Positions 1 to 5,782 of a stretch of DNA of 5,782 bases are shown here, in pieces. Below the pieces are notes generated by a model, which worked only from the letters and a program-made list of their open reading frames with translations, searched no databases and was not told the DNA's origin. Source of the stretch: Akkermansia muciniphila (GTDB lineage: Bacteria; Verrucomicrobiota; Verrucomicrobiia; Verrucomicrobiales; Akkermansiaceae). Position 1 is the stretch's first letter. The number at the start of each line of letters is the position of its first letter. Location: contig CALPMD020000097.1 of assembly GCA_943324575.2 (NCBI GenBank), positions 1 through 5,782 on the forward strand, in the 5' to 3' direction. A program made the translations under genes and the position numbers.

Positions 1-71
1 CCTTGATCGAAAGACGCGGTAGGCAAGCTAGGCTGTCGTGGGCGGAAAACACTTGGACGATGGATCAACGA
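1..71. other. Downstream flank of the DUF971 gene, no confident feature
   Basis: This is the sequence after the stop codon of the last minus-strand gene. I see no hairpin followed by a T-run that would make a rho-independent terminator in either direction, and no tRNA-like fold. One plus-strand frame stays open from base 3 to a TAG at 75-77. It would encode a short tail ending WTMDQRL and would converge on the DUF971 stop. With only 24 codons and no start in the window, it cannot be told from chance. If real, it would be the 3' end of a convergent gene entering from the left. Confidence 0.4.
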
Positions 72-383
72 CTATAGCGACGGCAGTTCAGCGAGTTTCT
101 GCAGATAGGCATAACTGTAAATTCCCGTCGAATGGCCGTCTCCCCAGAAAAGCTGAATGGCATAGCCCCCCACGGTCTCAAATTTCTGAAGGGTAAAGGC
201 CTGCGGCCCATGCTCGACACGGGGCCGAACCACGCGACCCATGGCATCAGGCTCACCTTGGCAGGCTGCGCAGGGGCAGGCGCGCCGCAGCAGCGGTAGC
301 GCCAAATAGGCTTCGAAGCCATCCGCAAACGACAGGGCTAACTCGTCACCAATCACGGTGGCGTTATCCAGAACGTAGGTCAT
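72..383 (-). CDS. DUF971 (gamma-butyrobetaine hydroxylase-like N-terminal domain) protein
   Basis: This is a 103-residue single-domain cytoplasmic protein with an ATG start and TAG stop. It has the hallmarks of DUF971, the domain that in eukaryotes forms the N-terminus of gamma-butyrobetaine hydroxylase: LRRACPCAAC at residues 32-41, and a C-terminal block GGYAIQLFWGDGHSTGIYSY at 72-91. In the human enzyme this domain binds zinc through three cysteines in a CxCxxC pattern and one histidine. Here Cys36, Cys38, Cys41 and His84 match that arrangement, so a zinc site is inferred. There is no catalytic oxygenase domain, and the length is normal for the bacterial stand-alone form. The biochemical role of these small proteins is not established to my knowledge. 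It is the last gene of a three-gene run, starting 15 bp after the yggS stop. No good Shine-Dalgarno is present, only AAGG about 13 bases upstream that overlaps the yggS stop codon. Family assignment is firm; function is unknown. Confidence 0.92.
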   Translation of the reverse strand: MTYVLDNATVIGDELALSFADGFEAYLALPLLRRACPCAACQGEPDAMGRVVRPRVEHGPQAFTLQKFETVGGYAIQLFWGDGHSTGIYSYAYLQKLAELPSL

Positions 384-398
384 CTGAAGACTGTGGCC

Positions 399-1106
399 TT
401 ATCCGAGTTCCCCGTCCACCCGATAGGAGCGTTTGCCGAAAATCGCTGATCCGACACGCACATGGGTGGCTCCTTCCTCGATCGCCACTTCATAATCACC
501 ACTCATTCCCATACTGAGCGCAGGGAGCTTGAATGAAAACTCCAACTCCAAGGCATCACGCAATTCACGCAGCGCAACAAACCAAGGCCGGGCCGACTCC
601 GCGTCAGCCCCCGCTGGTGGGATACACATCAGTCCGAGTATCTCAAGCCGGCCCAGCGTCAAGAGTTCTTCCATTTCCGCCCGCAGAACAGCGGGATCAA
701 AGCCGCCTTTGGATGATTCCCCGCCGATGTTGACCTGCAGAAAGACACGAGGAAAAAGTCCCAGCTCGCCCGCGATTTCATTGGTATAACTGGCAAGCCT
801 GAGCGAATCGATGGCGTGAATCACCTCGAAATCCTGGAGTATTTTGCGCACCTTGTTGCGCTGCACTCTGCCGATGAAGTGCCAGTGCAGGGAACCGGGC
901 AATGCCGCAATCTTCGGCTCAGCCTCCTGAATTTTGCTTTCTCCAAATACGAGTTGGCCTGCTTCAAACGCTTCCCGCACGGATTGCGCGGGGAATGTTT
1001 TGGAAACTGCAATCAGTTCGACAGCATTCGGCTCTCGCCCAGACCGCAGGCAGGCGTCACGGATCTTGCCGAGAATAAGCGAGAGGTTTTCGGCGATCTC
1101 CGACAT
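399..1106 (-). CDS. yggS: YggS/PLPBP family pyridoxal 5'-phosphate homeostasis protein
   Basis: This is a 235-residue cytoplasmic protein of the YggS/PROSC family, a fold-type III, alanine-racemase-like barrel that binds PLP but has no known catalytic activity and keeps vitamin B6 and amino-acid pools in balance. The PLP lysine is Lys36 in AVSKTFP. Further family blocks are HFIGRVQRNKVRKIL (76-90), VFLQVNIGGESSKGGF (121-136) and the signature LSMGMSGDYEVAIEEGATHVRVGSAIFGKR (197-226). The length is typical. The frame is open 40 codons further upstream to 1226, but that part lies inside the protease gene and looks nothing like the family. The chosen ATG has an AGGAG at 1114-1118 spaced 7 bases away and gives the usual YggS N-terminus. 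The start shares one base with the protease stop (TGATG), which suggests translational coupling. Oddities: the usual GEN-x-x-Q-E motif reads GESKIQE (55-61), and the usual HFIGxLQ reads HFIGRVQ. Confidence 0.96.
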   Translation of the reverse strand: MSEIAENLSLILGKIRDACLRSGREPNAVELIAVSKTFPAQSVREAFEAGQLVFGESKIQEAEPKIAALPGSLHWHFIGRVQRNKVRKILQDFEVIHAIDSLRLASYTNEIAGELGLFPRVFLQVNIGGESSKGGFDPAVLRAEMEELLTLGRLEILGLMCIPPAGADAESARPWFVALRELRDALELEFSFKLPALSMGMSGDYEVAIEEGATHVRVGSAIFGKRSYRVDGELG

Positions 1107-3364
1107 CACTGGGCTCCTGAGCCGTCTTTTGCAGAAGACGTGAGAGGCACGCTCACCGTTAGATCGACGAGATCCTTGAGCACCGCCAGAGATTCGCGCT
1201 TCAATGGGTCGATCCCGGAAGGCCACTTCGGCGTCTCGTCCAAGTCTGCGGTGGCATCCTTTGCCCGGCGCATGAATTCGACATTTTCAGCGGCAGGATC
1301 GTAACGCTTCAACTCACCGTTCGTCTCAAGATCCTCAAGCCTGAGCTTATAAAAGACCATCGTCTTTGCATCTTCTTCGCCCATCTTTGTAAATCGCTCA
1401 CGGCGCTCGACATTGCGGGCTTTCTGAAGCGCGTCAGACTCTTCAAGCTCCTTTTCACGAGCCGCTTTGTTGAGCGATAGCTGGTTGGCCTTGATTCGAT
1501 TTTTTCCTTTGGTGACGTCCTCGATCAAATAAGTGAAGTCCTTGCAGGCATTGATTCGATTCCGGCTCAGCTCGTTCAAACGCGGAATGAATAGCCCTTC
1601 CGGAGCGAGGGGTTTAAAGTCCGGTGCAGGACGAATCCGATCATGAGGCAGAGGATGATCCAGATAGGCTTCTCCAATTTCCAAGGCATCGGAAAGACTC
1701 GGAATCACCACCTGCGGGACAACACCATCCATCTGGGTCGAGGAGCCCGATGGGCGATAGAACTTTTGGATTGTCACCTTCAGGAATCCGGCACGATTGC
1801 GTGCGGCAAATAGCGGCAACATCCGGCCGATGTCCATCGGTTGCTGGACCGTCCCTTTGCCAAAAGTCGAAGAGTCACCCACAACCACCGCGCGGTTGAA
1901 GTCTTGAAGCGCACCCGCTAAAATCTCACTGGCCGACGCACTGCTTTTATCGATGACCACCACCATCGGCCCAGCATAGATGGGTTTGCCTTTGTCAGAA
2001 TCTTTGACCTGCACTTGGCCCAGCGTATTTTTCACTTGGACGACCGGCCCGCTTTCCATGAAGAAGCCAGTCATGCGCCGGACCTCTTCTAGCGAGCCAC
2101 CACCGTTGTTGCGCAGATCGAGTATCAGCCCGTCGATTTTTTCTGCATTCAGGCGGGTGAGGATCTTTTCTACATCCACGGAGCTGCGAACCTTTCCTTC
2201 CTCAAAGTCCGCGTAGAATGAAGGCAAGGTGATGACACCGAGTCGCCGAACCGCGCCCTTTTCGGATTTCATTTCGATGATGTCGCCCCTGGCCTGCTCA
2301 TCTTTCATCTCCACTTTGCCGCGCTGAATCACGACGATCTTTGTCACCCCGTGCGGTCCACCTGCGGGTTCAACCTTCAACGCCACCGACGTGCCTTCCG
2401 TGCCACGGATGTAGTCGACGACCTTGTCGATTTTCATAAACATGATGTCGATCATGTCTTCTGGCTTGCCGGTATTGAGAACATCCACCCCCACCACTCG
2501 GTCATTGAGCTTTAGTTTGCCATCACGGTCCGCGGGCCCGCCCACCACGATCCCCATGATCTTGGTCGCGCCGTCCTCCTCGCCTTGTAGTAGCGCACCG
2601 ATACCCACGAGTTCGTTCTTCATTCCGTCCTTGAAACGATTCATCTCCCGGAAGCTCATGTAGTCCGTGTGGGGATCGTAGGACTTGGCAACTGCGCTGA
2701 GAAAATAATTGGCGATTTCCTCATCATCAACGTCCATCACACTGCTGAGGAAGCGCTTGTAACGGAGCGAAACCTTCTCCTTAGGCGATCGATCCTCGGT
2801 TTCGGGATCCGGCTTGCCCTGCTCTTTGGCCATCTTCGTGAGTAATTCTCGACGTAAGGTTTCGCCTAGAATCGCTTCCTTGATCTGCAACTGCCAAAGC
2901 TTGACCGCCTCTTTTTCATTTCTCGGCCATGGCGCATCCTTTCGGCTCAGCATGACGGACTCCTTGGAGGAGAAATCGAAAGTCGTCTCGTTCAACAGCT
3001 TTTCCGTGAGTGCGACGCGGTCTTCTACCCGCTTTTGAAAAATGCGATAGATCTCAGTGGCCGCCGGAATACTTTTGCCGTTAAGCAGCAGCGTATGCAG
3101 CTGGCTACAGTACTTCTCATTGAAGCCCTGAATGTCTTCTTGAGTGAAGTATAAGCGTTGAAAATCGAGATCCTTCAGATAGTCGCCCAGAAACCGTCGG
3201 CTCAGCTCATCATCGAAAGGCAGCTTGGCAAAATGGCTATTCTGCAACATGATCGCCATTTGGCGGCCTACTTCGTTAAAATCCGCCTGCTGGGCTTCTG
3301 CGACCGAAACGATTGCAGTGAGCGAGAGGATTGAAGCCGCTTTACGGAACCAGGATCTTGTCAT
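1106..3364 (-). CDS. prc: Carboxy-terminal processing protease, Prc/Tsp family (peptidase S41A)
   Basis: This is a 752-residue exported serine protease of the Prc (tail-specific protease) type, which degrades or trims periplasmic proteins from the C-terminus; in other bacteria targets include lipoproteins and peptidoglycan hydrolases. A Sec signal peptide covers residues 1-24 (RK, hydrophobic run, AEA before Gln25). Next come an N-terminal helical domain (about 30-225) ending in KSYDPHTDYMSFREMNRF, a PDZ domain (about 250-335, with GIGALLQ and VVGGPADRDGKLKLNDRVVGV), the S41 core (about 370-555) and a DUF3340-like C-terminal domain (about 565-700, with QLSLNKAAREKELEE). By family alignment the nucleophile is Ser477 in SSASASEIL and the general base Lys503 in TFGKGTVQ, with Gln507 as helper; the substrate loop LDLRNNGGG is at 415-423. 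The protein is longer than E. coli Prc (about 680). The ATG is the first possible start after an in-frame TGA 12 codons upstream, and no Shine-Dalgarno precedes it. Confidence 0.96.
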   Translation of the reverse strand: MTRSWFRKAASILSLTAIVSVAEAQQADFNEVGRQMAIMLQNSHFAKLPFDDELSRRFLGDYLKDLDFQRLYFTQEDIQGFNEKYCSQLHTLLLNGKSIPAATEIYRIFQKRVEDRVALTEKLLNETTFDFSSKESVMLSRKDAPWPRNEKEAVKLWQLQIKEAILGETLRRELLTKMAKEQGKPDPETEDRSPKEKVSLRYKRFLSSVMDVDDEEIANYFLSAVAKSYDPHTDYMSFREMNRFKDGMKNELVGIGALLQGEEDGATKIMGIVVGGPADRDGKLKLNDRVVGVDVLNTGKPEDMIDIMFMKIDKVVDYIRGTEGTSVALKVEPAGGPHGVTKIVVIQRGKVEMKDEQARGDIIEMKSEKGAVRRLGVITLPSFYADFEEGKVRSSVDVEKILTRLNAEKIDGLILDLRNNGGGSLEEVRRMTGFFMESGPVVQVKNTLGQVQVKDSDKGKPIYAGPMVVVIDKSSASASEILAGALQDFNRAVVVGDSSTFGKGTVQQPMDIGRMLPLFAARNRAGFLKVTIQKFYRPSGSSTQMDGVVPQVVIPSLSDALEIGEAYLDHPLPHDRIRPAPDFKPLAPEGLFIPRLNELSRNRINACKDFTYLIEDVTKGKNRIKANQLSLNKAAREKELEESDALQKARNVERRERFTKMGEEDAKTMVFYKLRLEDLETNGELKRYDPAAENVEFMRRAKDATADLDETPKWPSGIDPLKRESLAVLKDLVDLTVSVPLTSSAKDGSGAQ
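1114..1118 (-). promoter_or_regulatory. Shine-Dalgarno sequence of yggS
   Basis: AGGAG on the minus strand lies 7 bases before the ATG at 1106-1104, inside the last codons of the upstream protease gene. It decides the start of yggS against the longer open frame reaching 1226. It is the only strong ribosome binding site seen among the four gene starts in the window. Confidence 0.85.
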
Positions 3365-3528
3365 GAAAAACTGAAGGACTGAATTGAGAACTCCTCAAGG
3401 GGTAACCCGGATTTCTGGAAAGTCGATTTTTTAAACTGCATCACTTCGACGAATAGATCCGTAAGGCAGCACATTTGCCGCGCGAATCGCGCCGCAATGA
3501 TCCTCAAGCAAAGCACATCGAACCAAGC
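3365..3528. other. Intergenic region between the export gene and the protease operon
   Basis: This 164-bp gap should hold the minus-strand promoter of the prc-yggS-DUF971 run, unless that is read through from the polysaccharide genes. I found no convincing sigma-70 pair. An AT-rich stretch with TTTAAA near 3429-3435 (minus strand) could be a weak -10 box, but it lacks a good -35. A GAGG/GGAG-type purine stretch near 3392-3398 lies about 26 bases from the prc ATG, too far for a normal ribosome binding site. The main structure is the inverted repeat listed separately. Confidence 0.5.
3475..3497. repeat. 23-bp inverted repeat (possible hairpin or operator)
   Basis: The arms are TTGC plus GCGCGA on one side and TCGCGC plus GCAA on the other. 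They surround a single central base at 3486 and are interrupted by one unpaired C/C position on each arm (3479 and 3493). Ten of eleven positions per arm are complementary. As RNA it could form a GC-rich hairpin with a small loop. No T-run follows on either strand, so it is not a standard intrinsic terminator. It begins 32 bases past the stop of the export gene and could be a rho-dependent or processing hairpin, or a dimeric protein binding site upstream of prc. Confidence 0.6.
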
Positions 3529-4095
3529 TCAGCGCCCCCATGGGTTCTTCTGTGGAATATCAACTGCATCATTCCGCTGCAACTCGATCTTCATGAACTC
3601 AGTCTTGGTCAAATCGTAGGTCTTCTGGTTGCCGTCACGGAACAGAGTGACCCGGTACATACTCCCGAACTCCGTCGGGCCGCCCGCATTCTGGATGGCC
3701 TGCCAAATCGTCAAGCCTTTATAGAAAAGCACCGGGCCTGTTTTACGGATTTGCCCGCCCAAGGTTACTGTTTCCTCAACAATGGATTTGTTCACGCTGT
3801 TGTTGATGACCTGAATCGTCGGATGGGTGTAAATTCCCATACTTTGGTAGCGCGACTGTAGCGAGGAAGCCAGCTCCTCATTGCGCAGCCCCGCTGCTTT
3901 CACTTGGCCGATGAATGGCATGTTGATCATCCCGCTGTCCGAGACGGGATAAACATTATTAATCGTCTGCTGGTCCTGTGAAGGAACATTCGAAATGGTA
4001 ATGTTGATCGCCTTGCCCGCTTGGATCTGAGCCGAGGCAAAACCCGACGCCAACCACAGGACCGTCAACCCTAACACTAGTTTTTTACAGTTCAC
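3529..4095 (-). CDS. Wza-like polysaccharide export protein (Poly_export + SLBB), short form
   Basis: This is a 188-residue exported protein. A Sec signal peptide spans residues 1-22 (CKK, hydrophobic run LVLGLTVLWLASGFA, then ASA before Gln23). A Poly_export domain follows (about 25-98), with the marker stretch MINMPFIGQVKAAGLRNEEL at 56-75. Then comes one SLBB domain (about 107-163: VTLGGQIRKTGPVLFYKGLTIWQAIQNAGGPTEFG) and a short tail with NDAVDIPQ. In Wza-type proteins these domains build the periplasmic part of the outer-membrane export channel for capsule or exopolysaccharide. Wza's further SLBB repeat and C-terminal membrane-spanning helix are absent, and Cys3 is not in a lipobox, so this looks like a soluble periplasmic form. 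The start is GTG; no other start lies between it and the in-frame stop of the kinase gene, and the signal peptide supports it. No Shine-Dalgarno is visible. The gene follows the kinase gene by 21 bp, presumably in one operon. Confidence 0.9.
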   Translation of the reverse strand: MNCKKLVLGLTVLWLASGFASAQIQAGKAINITISNVPSQDQQTINNVYPVSDSGMINMPFIGQVKAAGLRNEELASSLQSRYQSMGIYTHPTIQVINNSVNKSIVEETVTLGGQIRKTGPVLFYKGLTIWQAIQNAGGPTEFGSMYRVTLFRDGNQKTYDLTKTEFMKIELQRNDAVDIPQKNPWGR

Positions 4096-4108
4096 GAGTT
4101 TGGTAAAT

Positions 4109-4120
4109 TTGAAATTTCAA
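4109..4120. repeat. 12-bp perfect AT-rich palindrome over the kinase stop codon
   Basis: TTGAAATTTCAA is its own reverse complement and spans the TGA stop of the kinase gene. It sits within an AT-rich stretch (4105-4120) directly before the GTG start of the export gene, where a Shine-Dalgarno would be expected. It may act as an unstructured A/U-rich initiation region rather than a binding site; such a short AT-rich palindrome may also be chance. Confidence 0.4.
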
Positions 4121-5782
4121 TACAGTTCGGAATCATTGCCAGAAGCCGCAGCCGTTGGCTGGAGCGCCTTGGCCACAGGGCCAATTGGCTGCCCAATCTG
4201 CGCCTCAGACGGCGCATAGTAGGTGTAATAGCTCGTGTAGTACTGGTACTGGCTATCACTCCGAACGTCCACGTTGTTAAGAACTACACCGATGATGTTA
4301 CCACCCACGTTTTCGACGGCCTGCTTCACGCGGAGCAGCATGTTTCTTGGCAGTTTCCGATGCTGTATCACGATGATAGTCAGGTCCACCTCGCTGGCGA
4401 GCACCGATGCGTCACTGACACCGAGGATGGGTGGGCTGTCGACGAGGACCAGATCGAATCGCTGCTTCACGTCTTGGATCAACTCGGACATCCGGCGCGA
4501 GTTGAGGATACCTGCGGCATCGGCTGGCAGAATTCCGGAAGGCATGAAATACAGGTTGTACACCGGCGTTTGCAGGATCACGTCCTCAAGCATGAGGTCG
4601 GTCGTCAGATAGTTGGTCAGACCAACCGAGTTGTTGACATCAAGATAGGTGTGCAAACGTGGACGACGCAAATCGGCGTCAATCATCAAGGTGGTGTACC
4701 CGCCTTGGGCACAAATATAGGCCAGATTGATCAGGGTTGTCGATTTGCCCTCGCCGGCGCCACCGGAAACAATCGTAATCGAGTTGTCTTCCGGATTCTT
4801 GCGATTGAATTCAATGTTCGTGCGCAAAATCCGGTAAGCCTCGGCATCCGGGCTCGCGCCGTTTTGCTTTAACAGGATTCCCACATCCTTTGGAATCACG
4901 GCCAGAACTGCCACTTGAAGGTAGCGCTCCACGTCGTCGAGCGACTTCACCGAGGTATCCAAGTACTCAAGGAAGAATGCGATACCCAAGCCGAAAATCA
5001 CACCCACCACGGCCCCGAGAACCAAGTTCAGAGTGACGTTGGGACTCGATGGGCCCTGTGCAATTTGCGCCTCCTCGTGGATCTCGATGGTTTCATTGGG
5101 CATCTTGCGGGTGATCGTCTCACCGATTAGCTTGAGCCTCAACTGCTGCAAGAGCAGCTGATCGGTTTCAAAATCACGTTTTGCATCAACATAGTCCTGC
5201 GCATCCAGCCCTCTCTTGATGGCGTCCTCCCGCGAGTCATCCTTCATCACCCTGACACTTGCCAAGCGATCATTGGCCATGTCTAACTGGGCCTGCAGTG
5301 TCGCTCTCAAGTTCACCACCCCTTCGTCGAGCTGGCTCTTCATCTTCTGAATCTGGTCGTTGGCCGATTGAACCGTCGGATGTTTATCCCCCAAACCGTT
5401 GATTTTCAGACTTTCTAGCTGCCTTTTACCATCGAGATAGGTCGGGTAAATGGTCCGAATGATGTTGTCTGGCAAAGCCAATCCTGACGCGTAAACCATG
5501 AGTTGATCACTGTCATATTTCAGCAGAGAGTTGATTTGGGTCTGCAGCTGCACCTTATCCTGCTCCAGCTTGTTATAAGTTTCCAGTGCATTGCGGGCAC
5601 CCTGGTCTTCATCCACGCCGGATTGACCGTAGTAGGAATCTTGCCCCTTATAAATAATACCCTTGGTCTTGACGATCTGGGCCAAGACTTTGCGGCGTTC
5701 TTCAACCTTGTCTTCCTGGTCACGGACGGCCTTGTTCAGTTCGTACAACGCTTTCTCCGCATCCCGGTTTTCAATCTCTGCG
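4117..5782 (-). CDS. Polysaccharide co-polymerase / BY-kinase (Wzc/GumC-like), 5' end outside the window
   Basis: This is an inner-membrane protein combining a Wzz-type chain-length domain with a cytoplasmic tyrosine autokinase that controls capsule or exopolysaccharide assembly. The frame is open to the right edge, so the N-terminus and first membrane helix are missing; 554 residues are visible, counted here from the codon at 5781. Residues 1 to about 220 are mostly charged coiled coil (periplasmic). A proline-containing segment (QGPSSPN) precedes the second membrane helix at 252-274 (LVLGAVVGVIFGLGIAFFL). The kinase part has the EX2RX2R oligomerisation motif (Glu314, Arg317, Arg320), Walker A SGGAGEGKST (339-348, Lys346), Walker A' LMIDADLRRPR (365-375) and Walker B FDLVLVDSPP (442-451). 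A tyrosine cluster with seven Tyr in eleven residues (512-522) is the expected autophosphorylation region, followed by a 32-residue tail ending ELY. A TTG at 5748 could look like a start, but the homologous coiled coil continues upstream. The cognate phosphatase is not visible. Confidence 0.95.
   Translation of the reverse strand, partial: AEIENRDAEKALYELNKAVRDQEDKVEERRKVLAQIVKTKGIIYKGQDSYYGQSGVDEDQGARNALETYNKLEQDKVQLQTQINSLLKYDSDQLMVYASGLALPDNIIRTIYPTYLDGKRQLESLKINGLGDKHPTVQSANDQIQKMKSQLDEGVVNLRATLQAQLDMANDRLASVRVMKDDSREDAIKRGLDAQDYVDAKRDFETDQLLLQQLRLKLIGETITRKMPNETIEIHEEAQIAQGPSSPNVTLNLVLGAVVGVIFGLGIAFFLEYLDTSVKSLDDVERYLQVAVLAVIPKDVGILLKQNGASPDAEAYRILRTNIEFNRKNPEDNSITIVSGGAGEGKSTTLINLAYICAQGGYTTLMIDADLRRPRLHTYLDVNNSVGLTNYLTTDLMLEDVILQTPVYNLYFMPSGILPADAAGILNSRRMSELIQDVKQRFDLVLVDSPPILGVSDASVLASEVDLTIIVIQHRKLPRNMLLRVKQAVENVGGNIIGVVLNNVDVRSDSQYQYYTSYYTYYAPSEAQIGQPIGPVAKALQPTAAASGNDSELY

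Noticed and set aside
3..77. 3' end of a convergent plus-strand gene ending at TAG 75-77
   Set aside because: Only 24 open codons, with no recognisable motif; an open stretch of this length is common by chance. Cannot be decided without sequence to the left.
1107..1226. N-terminal extension of YggS by 40 codons (start at 1226)
   Set aside because: It lies wholly inside the protease gene, is rich in Arg/Ser as expected from a shadow frame, and adds nothing to the family fold; the ATG at 1106 has a well-placed AGGAG.
816..1304. 162-codon plus-strand open frame, and other plus-strand frames in the window
   Set aside because: They lie opposite well-recognised minus-strand genes, have low-complexity or Arg/Ser/Pro-rich translations, and show no family motifs.
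1491..1561. 11-bp direct repeat TTGATTCGATT spaced by exactly 60 bp inside the protease gene
   Set aside because: It encodes two Asn-Arg-Ile stretches (602-604 and 622-624) in the conserved C-terminal domain; codon re-use explains it better than a mobile or regulatory repeat.
3407..3432. Plus-strand terminator-like weak hairpin followed by six T
   Set aside because: The stem is only 4-5 bp with a G-T pair, the T-run is separated from it by several bases, and no plus-strand gene precedes it.
5746..5748. TTG as the start codon of the kinase gene
   Set aside because: The frame stays open with coiled-coil-like sequence to the window edge, and the protein would lack the first membrane helix and most of the Wzz domain.

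Overview
The window reads as an ordinary bacterial chromosome segment with moderate GC content and dense coding. All recognisable genes lie on the minus strand, so biological order runs from high to low coordinates. Protein content suggests a Gram-negative bacterium with an outer membrane: a Wzc/GumC-type tyrosine autokinase, a Wza-type polysaccharide export protein and a Prc/Tsp-type periplasmic protease. Protein style, plus three starts with no convincing Shine-Dalgarno sequence, would fit Verrucomicrobiota or a relative. That placement is an impression from memory, not a search result.

Right part (5782 to 3529): the 3' part of a large gene for a polysaccharide co-polymerase/BY-kinase enters from beyond the window edge. 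It is followed after 21 bp by a GTG-started gene for a short Wza-like export protein with Poly_export and SLBB domains. Together they form the inner-membrane regulator and a periplasmic/outer-membrane export piece of a capsule or exopolysaccharide system. No Wzb-like phosphatase, glycosyltransferase or flippase is visible, so the rest of the locus should lie beyond the right edge or elsewhere.

Middle (3528 to 3365): a 164-bp non-coding gap with a strong 23-bp inverted repeat. It has no U-tract terminator and no clear sigma-70 promoter.

Left part (3364 to 72): three tightly packed genes that look like one operon: a Prc-family carboxy-terminal processing protease, a YggS/PLPBP-type pyridoxal-phosphate homeostasis protein (stop and start share one base, TGATG), and a small DUF971 protein (15-bp gap) with a probable zinc site. 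The last 71 bases hold no confident feature.

No exotic or clearly new system is visible. The points most worth a second look are the protease-PLPBP-DUF971 coupling, the inverted repeat between the two operons, the minimal export protein, the long tail after the kinase tyrosine cluster, and the mixed use of Shine-Dalgarno signals.
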